From an uncultured Verrucomicrobiota bacterium (GTDB taxonomy: Bacteria; Verrucomicrobiota; Verrucomicrobiia; Limisphaerales; UBA9464), in NCBI GenBank assembly GCA_903835555.1, contig CAILNN010000201.1, positions 1 to 55,871 on the forward strand: a DNA stretch of 55,871 nucleotides, in the 5' to 3' direction. Below, piece after piece: positions 46,930-55,871 of this stretch. Within the stretch, counting starts at the first letter, position 1, and each line of letters begins with the position of its first letter. The translations under genes and the position numbers were made by a program. The notes beneath the pieces are model-generated. The model did not search any database. It saw nothing but the letters and a program-made list of their open reading frames with translations, and was not told the origin of the DNA.

Positions 46930-48039
46930 ATGCAATTTGATCATCAAACAACAACTTCCAAGCCCCGATCCGGGGTCGCCCTGATTATTGTCATGCTGGT
47001 GGTTTTGGCCATGGGCGTAACCGCAGGGGCGTTCGCTTATGCGATGAAGGTTGAGGCTCGACTCGCCCAAAATACTTCGTCAGGAGGCGAGTTGACTTGG
47101 TTGGGGCTTTCGGGAGTCGAACTGGCCAAATGGGTCCTGGCGCAGCAGGCCACCATCCCAGGCGAAGCGGCCTACCATTCACTCAATCAGTTCTGGGCCA
47201 GTGGTATTGACAATCCCGATCTCCTTCCTGATCCGTATGAAGGCCTTACCCTGCGGGACTTTGCCGTGGGCGATGGCCGGATCACCGTGAAGATCCTCGA
47301 CCAGGAGCGAAAGATGAACATTAACCGGGCCGTCAACGATAAGATGCTCTTGGAACACGCCCTTTCCATGACCGGAGCCGAGTCGAGTGATACGGATATC
47401 CTAATGAGCGCCTTAATCGACTGGACCGATCCCGATAACAATTCCCAACCTGGGCGGCCTGCGGAAACCGACGACTATTATTCCCGACTGAATCCTCCCT
47501 ACCAGGCCAAGAATGGACCGATAGATGATCTGGGGGAATTGATGAAAGTTCGGGGAATGACCCCAGCCATTTTCTTTGGCGTTCGATCGGCGGATGGCAC
47601 ACGGCGTGATCCCCGGCGAGTGGGAGGTATTGGACAAACGGCCATGCCTGCCGGCCAAGTGGTTGGATTCAAGGATCTTTTTTGCGCCATTTCCACCCCT
47701 CAAGTGAATGTGAATACAGCATCGCTGGGAGTCTTGACACTGCTCCTGGGAGGCGACGGAAACGCCGCCAATGCTGCGGAAACAATCATCCGAAATCGGG
47801 CGGGACCTGATGGTGTTGACGGGACACAGGACGACACCCCGGCTAAGAACCCTGGGGATGTGCAACGGCTGATTGCCGGCGCACCGCCCACCATTCCCTG
47901 GCAAAGTCTTTTTGCCGTTCGGAGTTCCGTGTTTCAGGTGATCGTCGACACCCGGCTTGGACCATCGCACCAGCGCTATGTGGCGTTGATTCAGCAGCAG
48001 GGACAGAATTATATCACCCTGACTTTTCGGCAGCAGTAA
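46930..48039 (+). CDS. gspK: Minor pseudopilin GspK-like
   Basis: 369 residues. The N-terminus PRSGVALIIVMLVVLAMGV is the degenerate prepilin start typical of GspK, which lacks the usual Glu at +5. The large soluble domain has GspK marks: DQERKMNINRAV, DILMSALIDWTDPDNNSQPG, YYSRLNPPYQAKNGPIDDLG and VNVNTASLGVLTLLL. GspK caps the pseudopilus tip with GspI and GspJ, and its acidic loops bind calcium in the E. coli structure. A GGGAG sequence lies about 10 bases before the ATG. It is the last gene of the operon. Confidence 0.9.
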   Translation: MQFDHQTTTSKPRSGVALIIVMLVVLAMGVTAGAFAYAMKVEARLAQNTSSGGELTWLGLSGVELAKWVLAQQATIPGEAAYHSLNQFWASGIDNPDLLPDPYEGLTLRDFAVGDGRITVKILDQERKMNINRAVNDKMLLEHALSMTGAESSDTDILMSALIDWTDPDNNSQPGRPAETDDYYSRLNPPYQAKNGPIDDLGELMKVRGMTPAIFFGVRSADGTRRDPRRVGGIGQTAMPAGQVVGFKDLFCAISTPQVNVNTASLGVLTLLLGGDGNAANAAETIIRNRAGPDGVDGTQDDTPAKNPGDVQRLIAGAPPTIPWQSLFAVRSSVFQVIVDTRLGPSHQRYVALIQQQGQNYITLTFRQQ

Positions 48040-48040
48040 T

Positions 48041-48430
48041 CTAGCTTTTTGCCCCTGCCAAGTACTGGTCTATGGCCGTGGCCAGAACCGCGAGCGGTAC
48101 GCCGCCAGTCTTGACGATCACATCGTCGAACGTGGCAAGATAGAGCTTCGCACCCCTGCGCTTTTAGAATGGTGTCGATCCGGCCTTGTATTTCCTTGTT
48201 CTGCGCAAGGCCAGCCACATGGATTTCAGCCGCCATGGCAGTGGCGGTTGTCCCCAGCTTCAATGCCCATCGTCCCGGCATGCTTCACCGTATCGTAACG
48301 AAGCTGGTCAACCTCCGAAAGCGCTGAGCGGTTGATCGTACCAAGTCTGGCGAGAATTGATTCTAGTTCGGCCTCCCATTTTCGCGGACCCTGTCGGCGA
48401 TACTTCCTCCAGCTATGATTTAAGTACACC
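48041..48430 (-). pseudogene. Frame-shifted gene relic, unknown family
   Basis: Three minus-strand frames join into one plausible protein: ELESILARLGTINRSALSEV then LRYDTVKHAG; next WALKLGTTATAMAAEIHVAG then IQGRIDTILKAQG; then AKLYLATFDDVIVKTGGVPL and AVLATAIDQYLAGAKS with a stop at 48041. Each piece has a coherent amphipathic pattern, and each break is a single frame change. I do not recognise the family. It could equally be a sequencing artefact in an intact gene. It converges with gspK, with its stop only two bases past the gspK stop. Confidence 0.4.
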
Positions 48431-48497
48431 GCGCGGTTTTACACGGGGGCGTGAAAACCCGCCTGTTAACTTTGGTCTCCATCGATTTCACGTCCGC

Positions 48498-48575
48498 TTC
48501 GAAAGCGCCAGAGGACTGGCGCAGTCCGAGACCTGGGGGACATTTCCTTGTTCCCGAACTTGGGAGGCACCTTGG
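48498..48575 (+). repeat. Dispersed hairpin repeat, family A, copy 6
   Basis: The core AAGCGCCAGAGGACTGGCGC has a perfect stem, then AGTCCGAGACCTGGGGGACA and the second hairpin TTCCCGAACTTGGGA. It is the only copy located before a plus-strand gene (DUF1501, start 48725), yet its orientation is the same as the other five. Confidence 0.85.
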
Positions 48576-48724
48576 GCGGGATGGTTGGGGGATGATTGTT
48601 GGATCGATCAGGGGCTCGCAGTGCTCGTCTCTTACGGGGACGAGGTGAATCCGGGTGGACGAAAGTCCGTCCAACGGTTGACTGTTGCAAGAGTCGCCCG
48701 ACCTTTTCCGTTGCCCAGATTGTC

Positions 48725-50170
48725 ATGAACTCCCATACCTTTCGCCCTGAACATCTTGCCCTGACGCGTCGCCAGTTCTTGAACCGGTGCGGCATGGGGA
48801 TGGGTGCTCTTGGGTTTGCCTCGATGATGGGGACTTTGGGAACCTCGACCTCCGCCATGGCGGCTCCGGCCAATTCCATGGGGGTCCGAGCTCCGCAGTT
48901 TCGCGCCAAGGCCAAGCGGGTCATCCATTTGTTCATGAATGGCGGGCCATCGCATGTTGACACCTTTGACCCCAAGCCGTCCCTGACCCAATGGCATGGC
49001 AAGGAGATTCCGATTCACTTCTCGACCGAACGAAAAACGGGTTCGGCGTGGAAATCGCCGTTTGAGTTTCGGCGCTATGGAAAGAGCGGGCTGGAGGTGA
49101 GCGATTTGTTCAAGCACACCGCCCAGCATGCCGACGACTTGTGCGTGATTCGGTCGATGAAGGCAGATGTTCCGAATCATGAGCCGTCGCTATTGCTCAT
49201 GAATTGTGGCGACGCACGCCTGCCGCGCCCGAGCATGGGCTCTTGGGTGACGTATGGGCTGGGGACGGAAAACCAGAATCTGCCCGCCTTTCTTTCGATG
49301 TGTCCCGGGGGGTATCCCATTCAGGAGTCGCAGAACTGGCAGAGCGGTTTTTTGCCGGGCGTTTATCAAGGGACCTATCTTAATACCGAGCACACGCAGT
49401 TGGAGAAGTTGATTGAGAATATCACCAGTCACTATGCGTCGCTTCCGGCTCAGCGGGCACAGCTCGACCTCTTGCAACAGTTGAACGAGGGGCATCGGCA
49501 GGCTCGGGCGGCGGATAGCCAATTGGATGCGCGAATCCAAAGCTTCGAACTGGCCTATCGGATGCAAATGGAGGCGGCGGATGCCTTTGATATTCAACAG
49601 GAGACGTCTGAGACTCGGGCTCGTTATGGGGATACCGTCCAAGGACGGCAGCTTCTGATTTCGCGGCGGCTCTTAGAGCGTGGCGTCCGCTTCATTCAGG
49701 TTTGGCACGGGTCGGGTCAGCCGTGGGATAGTCATGATGATATCGAAACGGCTCACCGGAACCTGGCGAATCAATGCGATCGTGGGATTGCCGCACTGCT
49801 GACCGACCTGAAGGATCGGGGTATGCTGGACGAGACCTTGGTGATTTGGGGTGGTGAATTTGGTCGGACGCCGACGGTGGAATTACCGACGCCAGGAGCC
49901 AACGCGGGCAAACAGAATGGACGCGACCACAACAATCACGGGTTCTCGATGTGGATGGCGGGTGGCGGTGTGAAAGGGGGGCATGTGCACGGTGCGACGG
50001 ACGAATTTGGGTTTGCCGCGACGGAAGACGTGGTCCATGTGCACGATCTGCACGCGACGATTCTTCGATTGCTGGGATTCGATCACGAAAAGTTTACCTA
50101 CCGGTATGCAGGCCGGGATTATCGTTTGACCGATGTGCATGGGAAGGTGGTAGAGGGGTTGTTGGCCTAG
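48725..50170 (+). CDS. DUF1501 family protein, Tat-exported
   Basis: 481 residues from the ATG at 48725. The twin-arginine leader is LALTRRQFLNRCGMGMGALG. The DUF1501 domain has KRVIHLFMNGGPSHVDTFDP, WVTYGLGTENQNLPAFLSMC, FIQVWHGSGQPWDSHDDIE and TLVIWGGEFGRTP, ending with ILRLLGFDHEKFTYRYAGRD. The fold is related to the sulfatase/alkaline-phosphatase superfamily, with conserved Asp and His residues that could bind metal. In Planctomycetes and Verrucomicrobia it normally follows a DUF1553/DUF1549 cytochrome gene; that partner is missing here. Function is unknown; a periplasmic hydrolase is inferred. The gene begins after repeat copy 6. Confidence 0.93.
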   Translation: MNSHTFRPEHLALTRRQFLNRCGMGMGALGFASMMGTLGTSTSAMAAPANSMGVRAPQFRAKAKRVIHLFMNGGPSHVDTFDPKPSLTQWHGKEIPIHFSTERKTGSAWKSPFEFRRYGKSGLEVSDLFKHTAQHADDLCVIRSMKADVPNHEPSLLLMNCGDARLPRPSMGSWVTYGLGTENQNLPAFLSMCPGGYPIQESQNWQSGFLPGVYQGTYLNTEHTQLEKLIENITSHYASLPAQRAQLDLLQQLNEGHRQARAADSQLDARIQSFELAYRMQMEAADAFDIQQETSETRARYGDTVQGRQLLISRRLLERGVRFIQVWHGSGQPWDSHDDIETAHRNLANQCDRGIAALLTDLKDRGMLDETLVIWGGEFGRTPTVELPTPGANAGKQNGRDHNNHGFSMWMAGGGVKGGHVHGATDEFGFAATEDVVHVHDLHATILRLLGFDHEKFTYRYAGRDYRLTDVHGKVVEGLLA

Positions 50171-50252
50171 TGTCGTGCATCCCAAATTGCTTACAGTTTC
50201 CCCCTAGGGATTCTCGGCTCCCGCGAGGCGACGAGCGGCAAGCATACCCGCA

Positions 50253-50642
50253 GTGGTCTGTGAGGAGCCAGCAACGAAGCGGGAGCCGAAAAGAGCTGCG
50301 GCCCTGCGGGCCGGGGAAGAGTCGTCGTTCATCGTCATCCAGAAGATTGAATCACTACCCAAGGAAGGAGAGGTTGTTCACATATCGGTGTTCAACGTGA
50401 AGATCAAAACTCCCTCGGCTGAGAAGGGTATGGTGGACAAAATCGGCCATTTGCCAATTGCGGGAGCGATTCTGCGCTCATCCCTCAAGGAACGAGTGAC
50501 GAAGACAATCCCTGAGACGGAATGGAAGCAGGGCTATAAGATTTGGCGCGAGGCTTATGACTCGGGAAAAGCTGGAATTTTCACGCTATCGGTCAGCGAT
50601 TGCGTGGTCTACATGGACAATGCGCTGAACGGTCGTAAGTGA
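50253..50642 (+). CDS. Orphan hypothetical protein, start uncertain
   Basis: 129 codons from a GTG. The first 25 residues (VCEEPATKREPKRAAALRAG) look unlike a natural N-terminus. From SSFIVIQKIESLPKEGEVVH onward the sequence looks like a folded alpha/beta protein, including HISVFNVKIKTPSAEKGMVD, WKQGYKIWREAYDSGKAGIF and TLSVSDCVVYMDNALNGRK. The 5' end may be truncated or use a rare start codon. I do not recognise the family; the style resembles small immunity-like or accessory proteins. Gaps on both sides (50171-50252 and 50643-50895) hold nothing else visible. Confidence 0.5.
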   Translation: MVCEEPATKREPKRAAALRAGEESSFIVIQKIESLPKEGEVVHISVFNVKIKTPSAEKGMVDKIGHLPIAGAILRSSLKERVTKTIPETEWKQGYKIWREAYDSGKAGIFTLSVSDCVVYMDNALNGRK

Positions 50643-50895
50643 TGGGAGTCCGGGTAGTCCGCGAAAAGCTTTAGAATCGGGTAGTGGTGAAATCGATCAG
50701 GGACCGGAGGATTTCGTCCATTCGAGGAGACGTCGGGACAAGGGACCCAGACTTCAGGAAGGAACGCTACGGTTAGGTGCCCGGCGATTATGGGAAGCAC
50801 GTGTGAGAGGCAGCGGAGTTCGATCGGACAGTGGCGTCTGGAGCAGACTGAATTATCCAGTGGCGTTTTTGTGGGCACCAGACCATTTTCCCGGG

Positions 50896-52023
50896 ATGAA
50901 ATCCCTGCTGTGTTTGGTGTGGATAGCTGTCTTGACCGTGAGGCTTGCTGCCGAGGATCCCCACTACGAGCCGCTGGCTTTGGGTAGTCCGGCACCGGAT
51001 TTCCGCCTACCCGGGGTCGATGGCAAGACATATTCCTTGGCCGATTTTGCCCAATCGCCGGTCTTGGCCATTGTCTTCACCTGCAATCATTGCCCCACGG
51101 CGCAAGCATATGAGGAGCGGTTGAAGCAGTTGGTCACCGATTATACCAATCGTGGCGTCTCTATCGTGGCCATTTCTCCCAATAGCCCGGCAGCGGTGCG
51201 ACTCGATGAGCTGGGGTACACCGATCTCGGGGATGATTTGCCCGACATGAAGCTTCGCGCCCAAGAGCGTCATTATAATTTTCCCTATCTGTTCGATGGA
51301 GAGACGGAGGCTACCTCGATTCAGTATGGTCCGGCGGCGACTCCGCACGTGTTCATCTTCGACAACGATCGCAAGCTCCGGTTTCGGGGGCGAATTGACG
51401 ATTCGGAACGTCCCGATTTGGTGAAGCATCAAGACACCCGCGCCGCCCTCGACGCTTTGTTGGCCGGGAAAGCCCCGGATGTCGCTGAGACCAAGGTGTT
51501 TGGATGCTCGACGAAATGGGCCTATAAAGCGGATTCAGGGAAGGCCTGGCGGGAAAAGGTGAAACAGGAACCGGTTCAATTGGAAACGGCCAGCGGGGAC
51601 GGGTTGCGGGCACTCCGAGAAAACAAGGATTCGGGCAAGGTACGCCTGATCAATGTCTGGGCGACTTGGTGCGGTCCGTGCGTGGCAGAGTTTGATGAAC
51701 TCATCGAAACCAACCTGCGCTTTCGTCAGCGCGATTTTGAGGTGGTCACGGTCGCGGCCCAGTTTCCCGATGAGAAGGACGACGTTGCGAAATTCTTGAA
51801 GAAGCACCATTCGGGGGTGCGCAATCTCCTGTTTGGGGAGACCGACAAATACAAAATGGCGGAGGCATTGGACCCGGAATGGGATGGTGCTTTGCCACAC
51901 ACCCTTTTGGTGGCACCGAATGGAAAGGTTCTTTACCGACATACCGGCGACGTTGATTTCCTGGAACTGCGCCGGAAGATTGTCCCTGCCCTTGATGCGA
52001 TCAAGCCCTGGCCGGCCAAGTAA
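50896..52023 (+). CDS. Exported protein with two thioredoxin-fold domains
   Basis: 375 residues from the ATG at 50896, with signal peptide MKSLLCLVWIAVLTVRLAAE. Domain 1 (about 28-190) is AhpC/redoxin-like: LGSPAPDFRLPGVDGKTYSL, FTCNHCPTAQAYEERLKQL with C63-x-x-C66, and ATPHVFIFDNDRKLRFRGRI. Domain 2 (about 230-370) is TlpA/ResA-like: LINVWATWCGPCVAEFDELI with C259-x-x-C262, and LPHTLLVAPNGKVLYRHTGD. Both have their redox cysteine pairs. It is probably periplasmic and could pass electrons from one active site to another, or act in cytochrome c or peroxide chemistry. A TlpA-like role in heme-protein maturation would suit a genome with multiheme cytochromes, but this is inference. Confidence 0.9.
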   Translation: MKSLLCLVWIAVLTVRLAAEDPHYEPLALGSPAPDFRLPGVDGKTYSLADFAQSPVLAIVFTCNHCPTAQAYEERLKQLVTDYTNRGVSIVAISPNSPAAVRLDELGYTDLGDDLPDMKLRAQERHYNFPYLFDGETEATSIQYGPAATPHVFIFDNDRKLRFRGRIDDSERPDLVKHQDTRAALDALLAGKAPDVAETKVFGCSTKWAYKADSGKAWREKVKQEPVQLETASGDGLRALRENKDSGKVRLINVWATWCGPCVAEFDELIETNLRFRQRDFEVVTVAAQFPDEKDDVAKFLKKHHSGVRNLLFGETDKYKMAEALDPEWDGALPHTLLVAPNGKVLYRHTGDVDFLELRRKIVPALDAIKPWPAK

Positions 52024-52102
52024 TCAAGGAGGGGAACCAACAGGGACCACCTCTATTTTGAGCAGGCACCTGATCGAAACGTGATTATCTTCCCGCCTGG
52101 AT

Positions 52103-55100
52103 ATGGCTGAAAAACTCACAAACGGGTCAGGTCCCCGGCGACATGGCGCTCTGATCTATTTTGTCGGAGTGGCTGTCCTGATCGGCGGCATTCTGGGGGG
52201 AGCTTGGTGGACCATGGACCATGGCTCCAATGACGATGCGGGGAACGCCTTTGCCCAAGCCATGGCTTCGGGCAAGACCTACTACGAGAAGGGCGATCCA
52301 GCCAAAGCGCAGGCTGCGTTCCAATCGGCATTGGCGATGAATCCAGCCAATCCAGACGTGCATCTCAATTTGGCCAATGCGTTCCTGCACCTGAATCAGC
52401 CGGATCAAGCGGCCGTTCATGCCCGGGAAACGATCCAGTTTGAACCGGCCAACCCGGCGGCTTGGTATATCCTTGGATGCGCCCAGCTTCGTCAGAATCA
52501 GTATTCCAACGCCGTCCAATCGTTGCAGGAAGCAAAGAACGGCGACCGAACAATCAACCCGGTCACGTATCAGCTAGGGCGCGCTCTGGCCGGTTGGGGA
52601 CATCACGAAGAAGCCGTCGAACAATTTCGGGAATTGCAACAGTTCGAGACCAACACCGCCGCGCCGCAGTTGGTGTCCTCCCATTATTTGTTGGCTCAGT
52701 CACTGCTTCGATTGGGCCAACGGGAGGCGGCGGAAAAGGAACTGGCCGAACACCAGAAACTGACCGCTGTCAAAGCCAGCCTCGGCGACGATCCGGCAGT
52801 TTTCGAGACCTGTTTGTACACGGAAATCCGGGCACCATTCCCACTCGAGCAACCGGGGCGGGACGGTGTGGCGGTCAAATTTGTCGATGCGACAGCCGAG
52901 GCCATTGGTCCGGCGGGCAAGGGATGGCACGGTCCCCTGGCAATCATGGATATCAATCGGCGGGGCTGGAATGATCTGCTGATACCCACCACCACGGGGG
53001 TACAGCTCTTGTGGAACTCCAATGGGGTGTTTCACGCCTACGGCCCCGAGGTTCCAATCGCCGGCGCCGCTGGTATCCGGGAGATCGTCATCGGTGATCT
53101 TCAGAATGATCGGTACGAGGATGCGGTTCTGATTGGAACGGAGGGCATTTCCACCCTGCGCTTTGCCACCAATGGCGCGTTCGTAGACTCCACGCGGACC
53201 TCGCGATTGGGAGCGGTCAAAGGACGCACCGGGGTTTTGGCGGACCTCGATTTCACAGGAAAGCTTGGACTGGAAGTGATTGGAATTGAAGGCCGGTTGC
53301 GCAGCTTCACCAATCTGGGGACGGGTCTGTTCCGCGAGGCGGTCAGCTCTAATGATTCACCCGCGCTTCATTCCCTGACCAACCTGACTTCGGTGGTGGT
53401 CAACGATTGGAATAACGATGATCTACCCGATTTGATTGTGACCCGCGATGGTCAGCCCCCTGCCCTGCTGATGAATCATCGGGGCACCGGAATTGGGGAC
53501 CCAGAAACACCAGAGGGGTGGCCGGTCACCCGAGCTCTGGCGGTCGCGGATTTCAACAATGACTTGCGCTCGGACATCGCCTTGCTGACGGAAAAATCGA
53601 TCGACCTTTATTTTGGCGGTCTGAAAGAACCGACGCGGCTATCGGCATTGCGCCATCAACTCAGCCACATTCGCATCGTTGACTATGACAATGACGGTTG
53701 GCTGGACATCGTGGCTTGGGGAGCGGAAGGCATCCGGGTCTGGCGTAATCGGGGGCACCTGGGATTTCACGAGATGACGTCTGAACTGGGGCTCGATCGG
53801 TTGAAAGGCCATGCGGTCCATGATCTGGCGATTGCCGATTTTGATCGGGATGGCGATTTGGACTTCATCGCCGATGTGGCTGGAGAGGGCTTGGTCTTCC
53901 TTCGAAACGAGGGGGGGAATGCCAATGGGTTGCTGAAACTCCAGTTGCTCGGCAATCGCTCCAACGCGTCGGGCCTGGGAGTCAAGATAGAGGCATCCGC
54001 CGCTGGCTGGCATTCGTTGCGATTTGTCGATTCCCTGCCGGTCACCTTGGGGGTGGGAAAGCGCAAGCAACTCGACTCCGTAACGACGCGGTGGTTTGAG
54101 ACCAAACTCGATAACACGGATGTGGCGATCGACGGGCAGGAGCCGCTTGTGGTTTTTGAATTGGTCATCCCAGGTGGCTCTTGCCCGTATCTGTATGTTG
54201 GTAACGGCACCCACATGCATTTTGTGACCGACGTGCTGGCCGGGTCGCCCGCCGGATTGCCTGTCATGCCGGGACGTTTCATCGCCGCCGATACGACCGA
54301 GTATGTTTGGCTGGGGAATGACCAAAGCTTTGCCCCGTTGGACGGGCGTTACCGGGTCCGGCTGACGGAGGAATTGAAGGAGATTCTCTATCTCGACTAT
54401 GCCCGGTTGGTGGTCGCGGACCATCCCGCCTCGGTCGAGGTACATCCGACCAGTCGTATGCTGCCGTTTCCCCCGTTTGTTCCTCATGGGTTGGTGGGGC
54501 TTACGCGGGAGATTCCGCTTCGACATGCCGAGACTTTGGACGGTCGCGATGTGACCGACGTTTTGCGATCGACGGATGGCAAGCGGGTGTCCCCGCCGAG
54601 TTTGAGAGGACCACAGTATCGTGGGCTGGCTGAACCGCACGGGGTCATCCTTGATTTTGGTCCATTGGCAGCCCATTCGCCACTATCGCTGGTTCTCAAT
54701 GGGTGGATTCGATTTGGGGGCGGGATGGCCAATATCGCTGCGTCGCACAATCCGGAATTTCCGTTTCCATTTCCCAAGCTGGAAGCGGAGGTCGGTGGAG
54801 TGTGGCAACCGGTTGATGTTCAGGTCGGGGTGCCGGCAGGCAAGACCAAAACGATTGTGGTGGAGCTGACCAATCGATTGCCGACTGGAGCTCAGAGGCT
54901 TCGTTTGACCGACGCCTTTGAATTGCACTGGGATCGGATTGCCCTGTTTGGGAAATCTCAATTGGCATTGGGCAACATCGCCGAGGGCACCGAGGTTCCA
55001 ATGAATGCAGTCCCCGGCCCCGCACCGGTTCGTTGCCAGGTTGTGACTCCGCTGACGGCGGACCTACATCGACGAGGATACAGCGCCTATGCAGATCTAC

Positions 55101-55537
55101 CGTGGACGGAACCGTTGACCCCCATTTATGATCAACTTCGAAAACCGCCGTATCAGTTTACTCCGTCCGGATGGGCGACGCGTTACGGGCCGGTGGGGGA
55201 ATTATTGGCAACCAATGATCAAGCTTCGGTGATTATCGCCGGTGGGGACGAATTGGCCTTGGATTTTTCGACCAATGGATTGGCGGCACCGCCGACCGGA
55301 TGGGTACGGGACTATTTTCTTTGCGTGGTCGGGTGGGACAAGGATGCGGACTATCATGTCGCCGCCGGGGATACGGTTGAACCGCTACCGTGGCGAGGAA
55401 TGGATGATCAGCTGTATGGGCGACAGGAGCGCCCGGTCTTTCCGTCGGATGCCTTGCAGCAGCGGTTGAACACCCGATGGGTGGGGCCGAGGCCGATGGC
55501 TCGGAGGGGGGAGGTTCGAGTGGCGCGTGGAAATTGA
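52103..55537 (+). CDS. TPR + FG-GAP/ASPIC-UnbV giant protein, membrane-anchored
   Basis: 1144 residues, likely the largest protein in the window. One membrane segment lies at about 16-36 (ALIYFVGVAVLIGGILGGAWW). Tetratricopeptide repeats follow to about 230 (AQAAFQSALAMNPANPDVHL, AVHARETIQFEPANPAAWYI). FG-GAP/VCBS repeats come next, with DxDxDG-like calcium loops: DWNNDDLPDLIVTRDG, DYDNDGWLDIVAWG and DFDRDGDLDFIADV. The C-terminal region contains ASPIC/UnbV-like and conserved tail segments (FLCVVGWDKDADYHVAAGDT, VEPLPWRGMDDQLYG). It is probably an extracytoplasmic scaffold or adhesin. It starts 79 bases after the thioredoxin gene, so it may share its transcript. No enzyme motif was seen. Confidence 0.88.
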   Translation: MAEKLTNGSGPRRHGALIYFVGVAVLIGGILGGAWWTMDHGSNDDAGNAFAQAMASGKTYYEKGDPAKAQAAFQSALAMNPANPDVHLNLANAFLHLNQPDQAAVHARETIQFEPANPAAWYILGCAQLRQNQYSNAVQSLQEAKNGDRTINPVTYQLGRALAGWGHHEEAVEQFRELQQFETNTAAPQLVSSHYLLAQSLLRLGQREAAEKELAEHQKLTAVKASLGDDPAVFETCLYTEIRAPFPLEQPGRDGVAVKFVDATAEAIGPAGKGWHGPLAIMDINRRGWNDLLIPTTTGVQLLWNSNGVFHAYGPEVPIAGAAGIREIVIGDLQNDRYEDAVLIGTEGISTLRFATNGAFVDSTRTSRLGAVKGRTGVLADLDFTGKLGLEVIGIEGRLRSFTNLGTGLFREAVSSNDSPALHSLTNLTSVVVNDWNNDDLPDLIVTRDGQPPALLMNHRGTGIGDPETPEGWPVTRALAVADFNNDLRSDIALLTEKSIDLYFGGLKEPTRLSALRHQLSHIRIVDYDNDGWLDIVAWGAEGIRVWRNRGHLGFHEMTSELGLDRLKGHAVHDLAIADFDRDGDLDFIADVAGEGLVFLRNEGGNANGLLKLQLLGNRSNASGLGVKIEASAAGWHSLRFVDSLPVTLGVGKRKQLDSVTTRWFETKLDNTDVAIDGQEPLVVFELVIPGGSCPYLYVGNGTHMHFVTDVLAGSPAGLPVMPGRFIAADTTEYVWLGNDQSFAPLDGRYRVRLTEELKEILYLDYARLVVADHPASVEVHPTSRMLPFPPFVPHGLVGLTREIPLRHAETLDGRDVTDVLRSTDGKRVSPPSLRGPQYRGLAEPHGVILDFGPLAAHSPLSLVLNGWIRFGGGMANIAASHNPEFPFPFPKLEAEVGGVWQPVDVQVGVPAGKTKTIVVELTNRLPTGAQRLRLTDAFELHWDRIALFGKSQLALGNIAEGTEVPMNAVPGPAPVRCQVVTPLTADLHRRGYSAYADLPWTEPLTPIYDQLRKPPYQFTPSGWATRYGPVGELLATNDQASVIIAGGDELALDFSTNGLAAPPTGWVRDYFLCVVGWDKDADYHVAAGDTVEPLPWRGMDDQLYGRQERPVFPSDALQQRLNTRWVGPRPMARRGEVRVARGN

Positions 55538-55871
55538 TGGAGACGGCGCGAAGAGTTCGCGTCCGAATTCCGAATTGGATCACGAGGAGGGGCAGAGGCA
55601 CGCGGGCGCAATTCCGTCTAGGCAAGATATTTTACTGCAAAATAGTGATGATGGATAATAATGGATATATCAACGATTTGGTAGCCATTCTTCCTTCGAT
55701 TCTCAAGGCTAAAGGGCGATCGCTTTCTGCTAGCACCCCGCTGGGGTGCAGAAGACGGTGGGGCGATGAAACGGTGACGTCGCTGCGCTCAACGTCCAAA
55801 TTGCTGGATAGTCTTTCGCATCCAAACGCAGAAACATTTTGACAAGTGGAACGACTTCACCCACTTATGGC
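55538..55871. other. Non-coding right end of window
   Basis: No gene with a recognisable product was found on either strand in the last 334 bases; short open frames here show no coding signs. GCACCCCGCTGGGGTGC at 55733-55749 is a perfect 7-bp hairpin that resembles the outer arms of repeat family P. The segment TCGCTGCGCTCAACG nearby resembles the ATCGCTACGCTCAACTACG stretch at about 670. Confidence 0.5.

Noticed and set aside
55477..55842. Plus-strand frame at the right end
   Set aside because: It overlaps the end of the giant protein in another frame, then continues through AT-richer sequence with a palindrome; no coding signs were seen.

Overview
The window most likely comes from a chromosome of a Verrucomicrobiota bacterium of the Pedosphaera/Limisphaera type. 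This is an inference. It rests on a type II secretion (T2SS) system of pilus-like build, secreted enzymes with Tat or Sec leaders (Gfo/Idh/MocA oxidoreductase, DUF1501, DUF1552), a PA14-like domain joined to c-type hemes, a TPR plus FG-GAP/ASPIC giant protein, many small non-coding repeats, and generally weak Shine-Dalgarno sites. No rRNA, tRNA, CRISPR array, intact transposase or prophage was seen.

Layout. 1-0.3 kb: N-terminus of a membrane-anchored formylglycine-generating-enzyme-like protein running off the left edge. 0.8-9.2 kb: glutathione peroxidase, a leucine-rich-repeat protein, a coiled-coil membrane protein, RmuC, a flavoprotein disulfide reductase, a glycosyltransferase-PHP fusion, and a YlbF-family protein with a cysteine tail. 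9.6-17.8 kb (minus strand): pgsA-pgpA followed by gspE, gspL-like, gspM-like and gspD, most overlapping by ATGA. 17.9-33 kb: a secreted degradative and accessory block (GH36 alpha-galactosidase, YVTN propeller, two esterases, Gfo/Idh/MocA oxidoreductase, serine beta-lactamase-like hydrolase, transglutaminase-like protein) with gcvP in the middle. Relics of group II introns and most of the repeats lie here. 33.4-43.8 kb: DUF1552 protein, aroC, a MacA/MacB-like efflux operon, a ChaA-like cation/proton antiporter, a PA14-like pentaheme cytochrome, and a lipoprotein. 43.9-48 kb: the second T2SS operon gspF-H-I-J-K. 48-55.9 kb: a frame-shifted relic, a DUF1501 protein, an orphan ORF, a double-thioredoxin protein and a 1144-residue TPR/FG-GAP protein.

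How the parts fit. The two gsp operons together supply the secretin, ATPase, platform, assembly proteins and minor pseudopilins of one secretion machine. The major pseudopilin GspG and a GspC are not here. The many leader-bearing hydrolases are plausible cargo or periplasmic partners. pgsA and pgpA encode the last two steps of phosphatidylglycerol synthesis and sit just upstream of the secretion operon.

Most notable: (1) an MGDG-synthase-like glycosyltransferase fused to a PHP phosphoesterase; (2) two families of hairpin-forming dispersed repeats, each with all copies in one orientation, one showing a compensatory base-pair change; (3) two decayed group II intron fragments; (4) a 41-residue basic protein that is easily missed.
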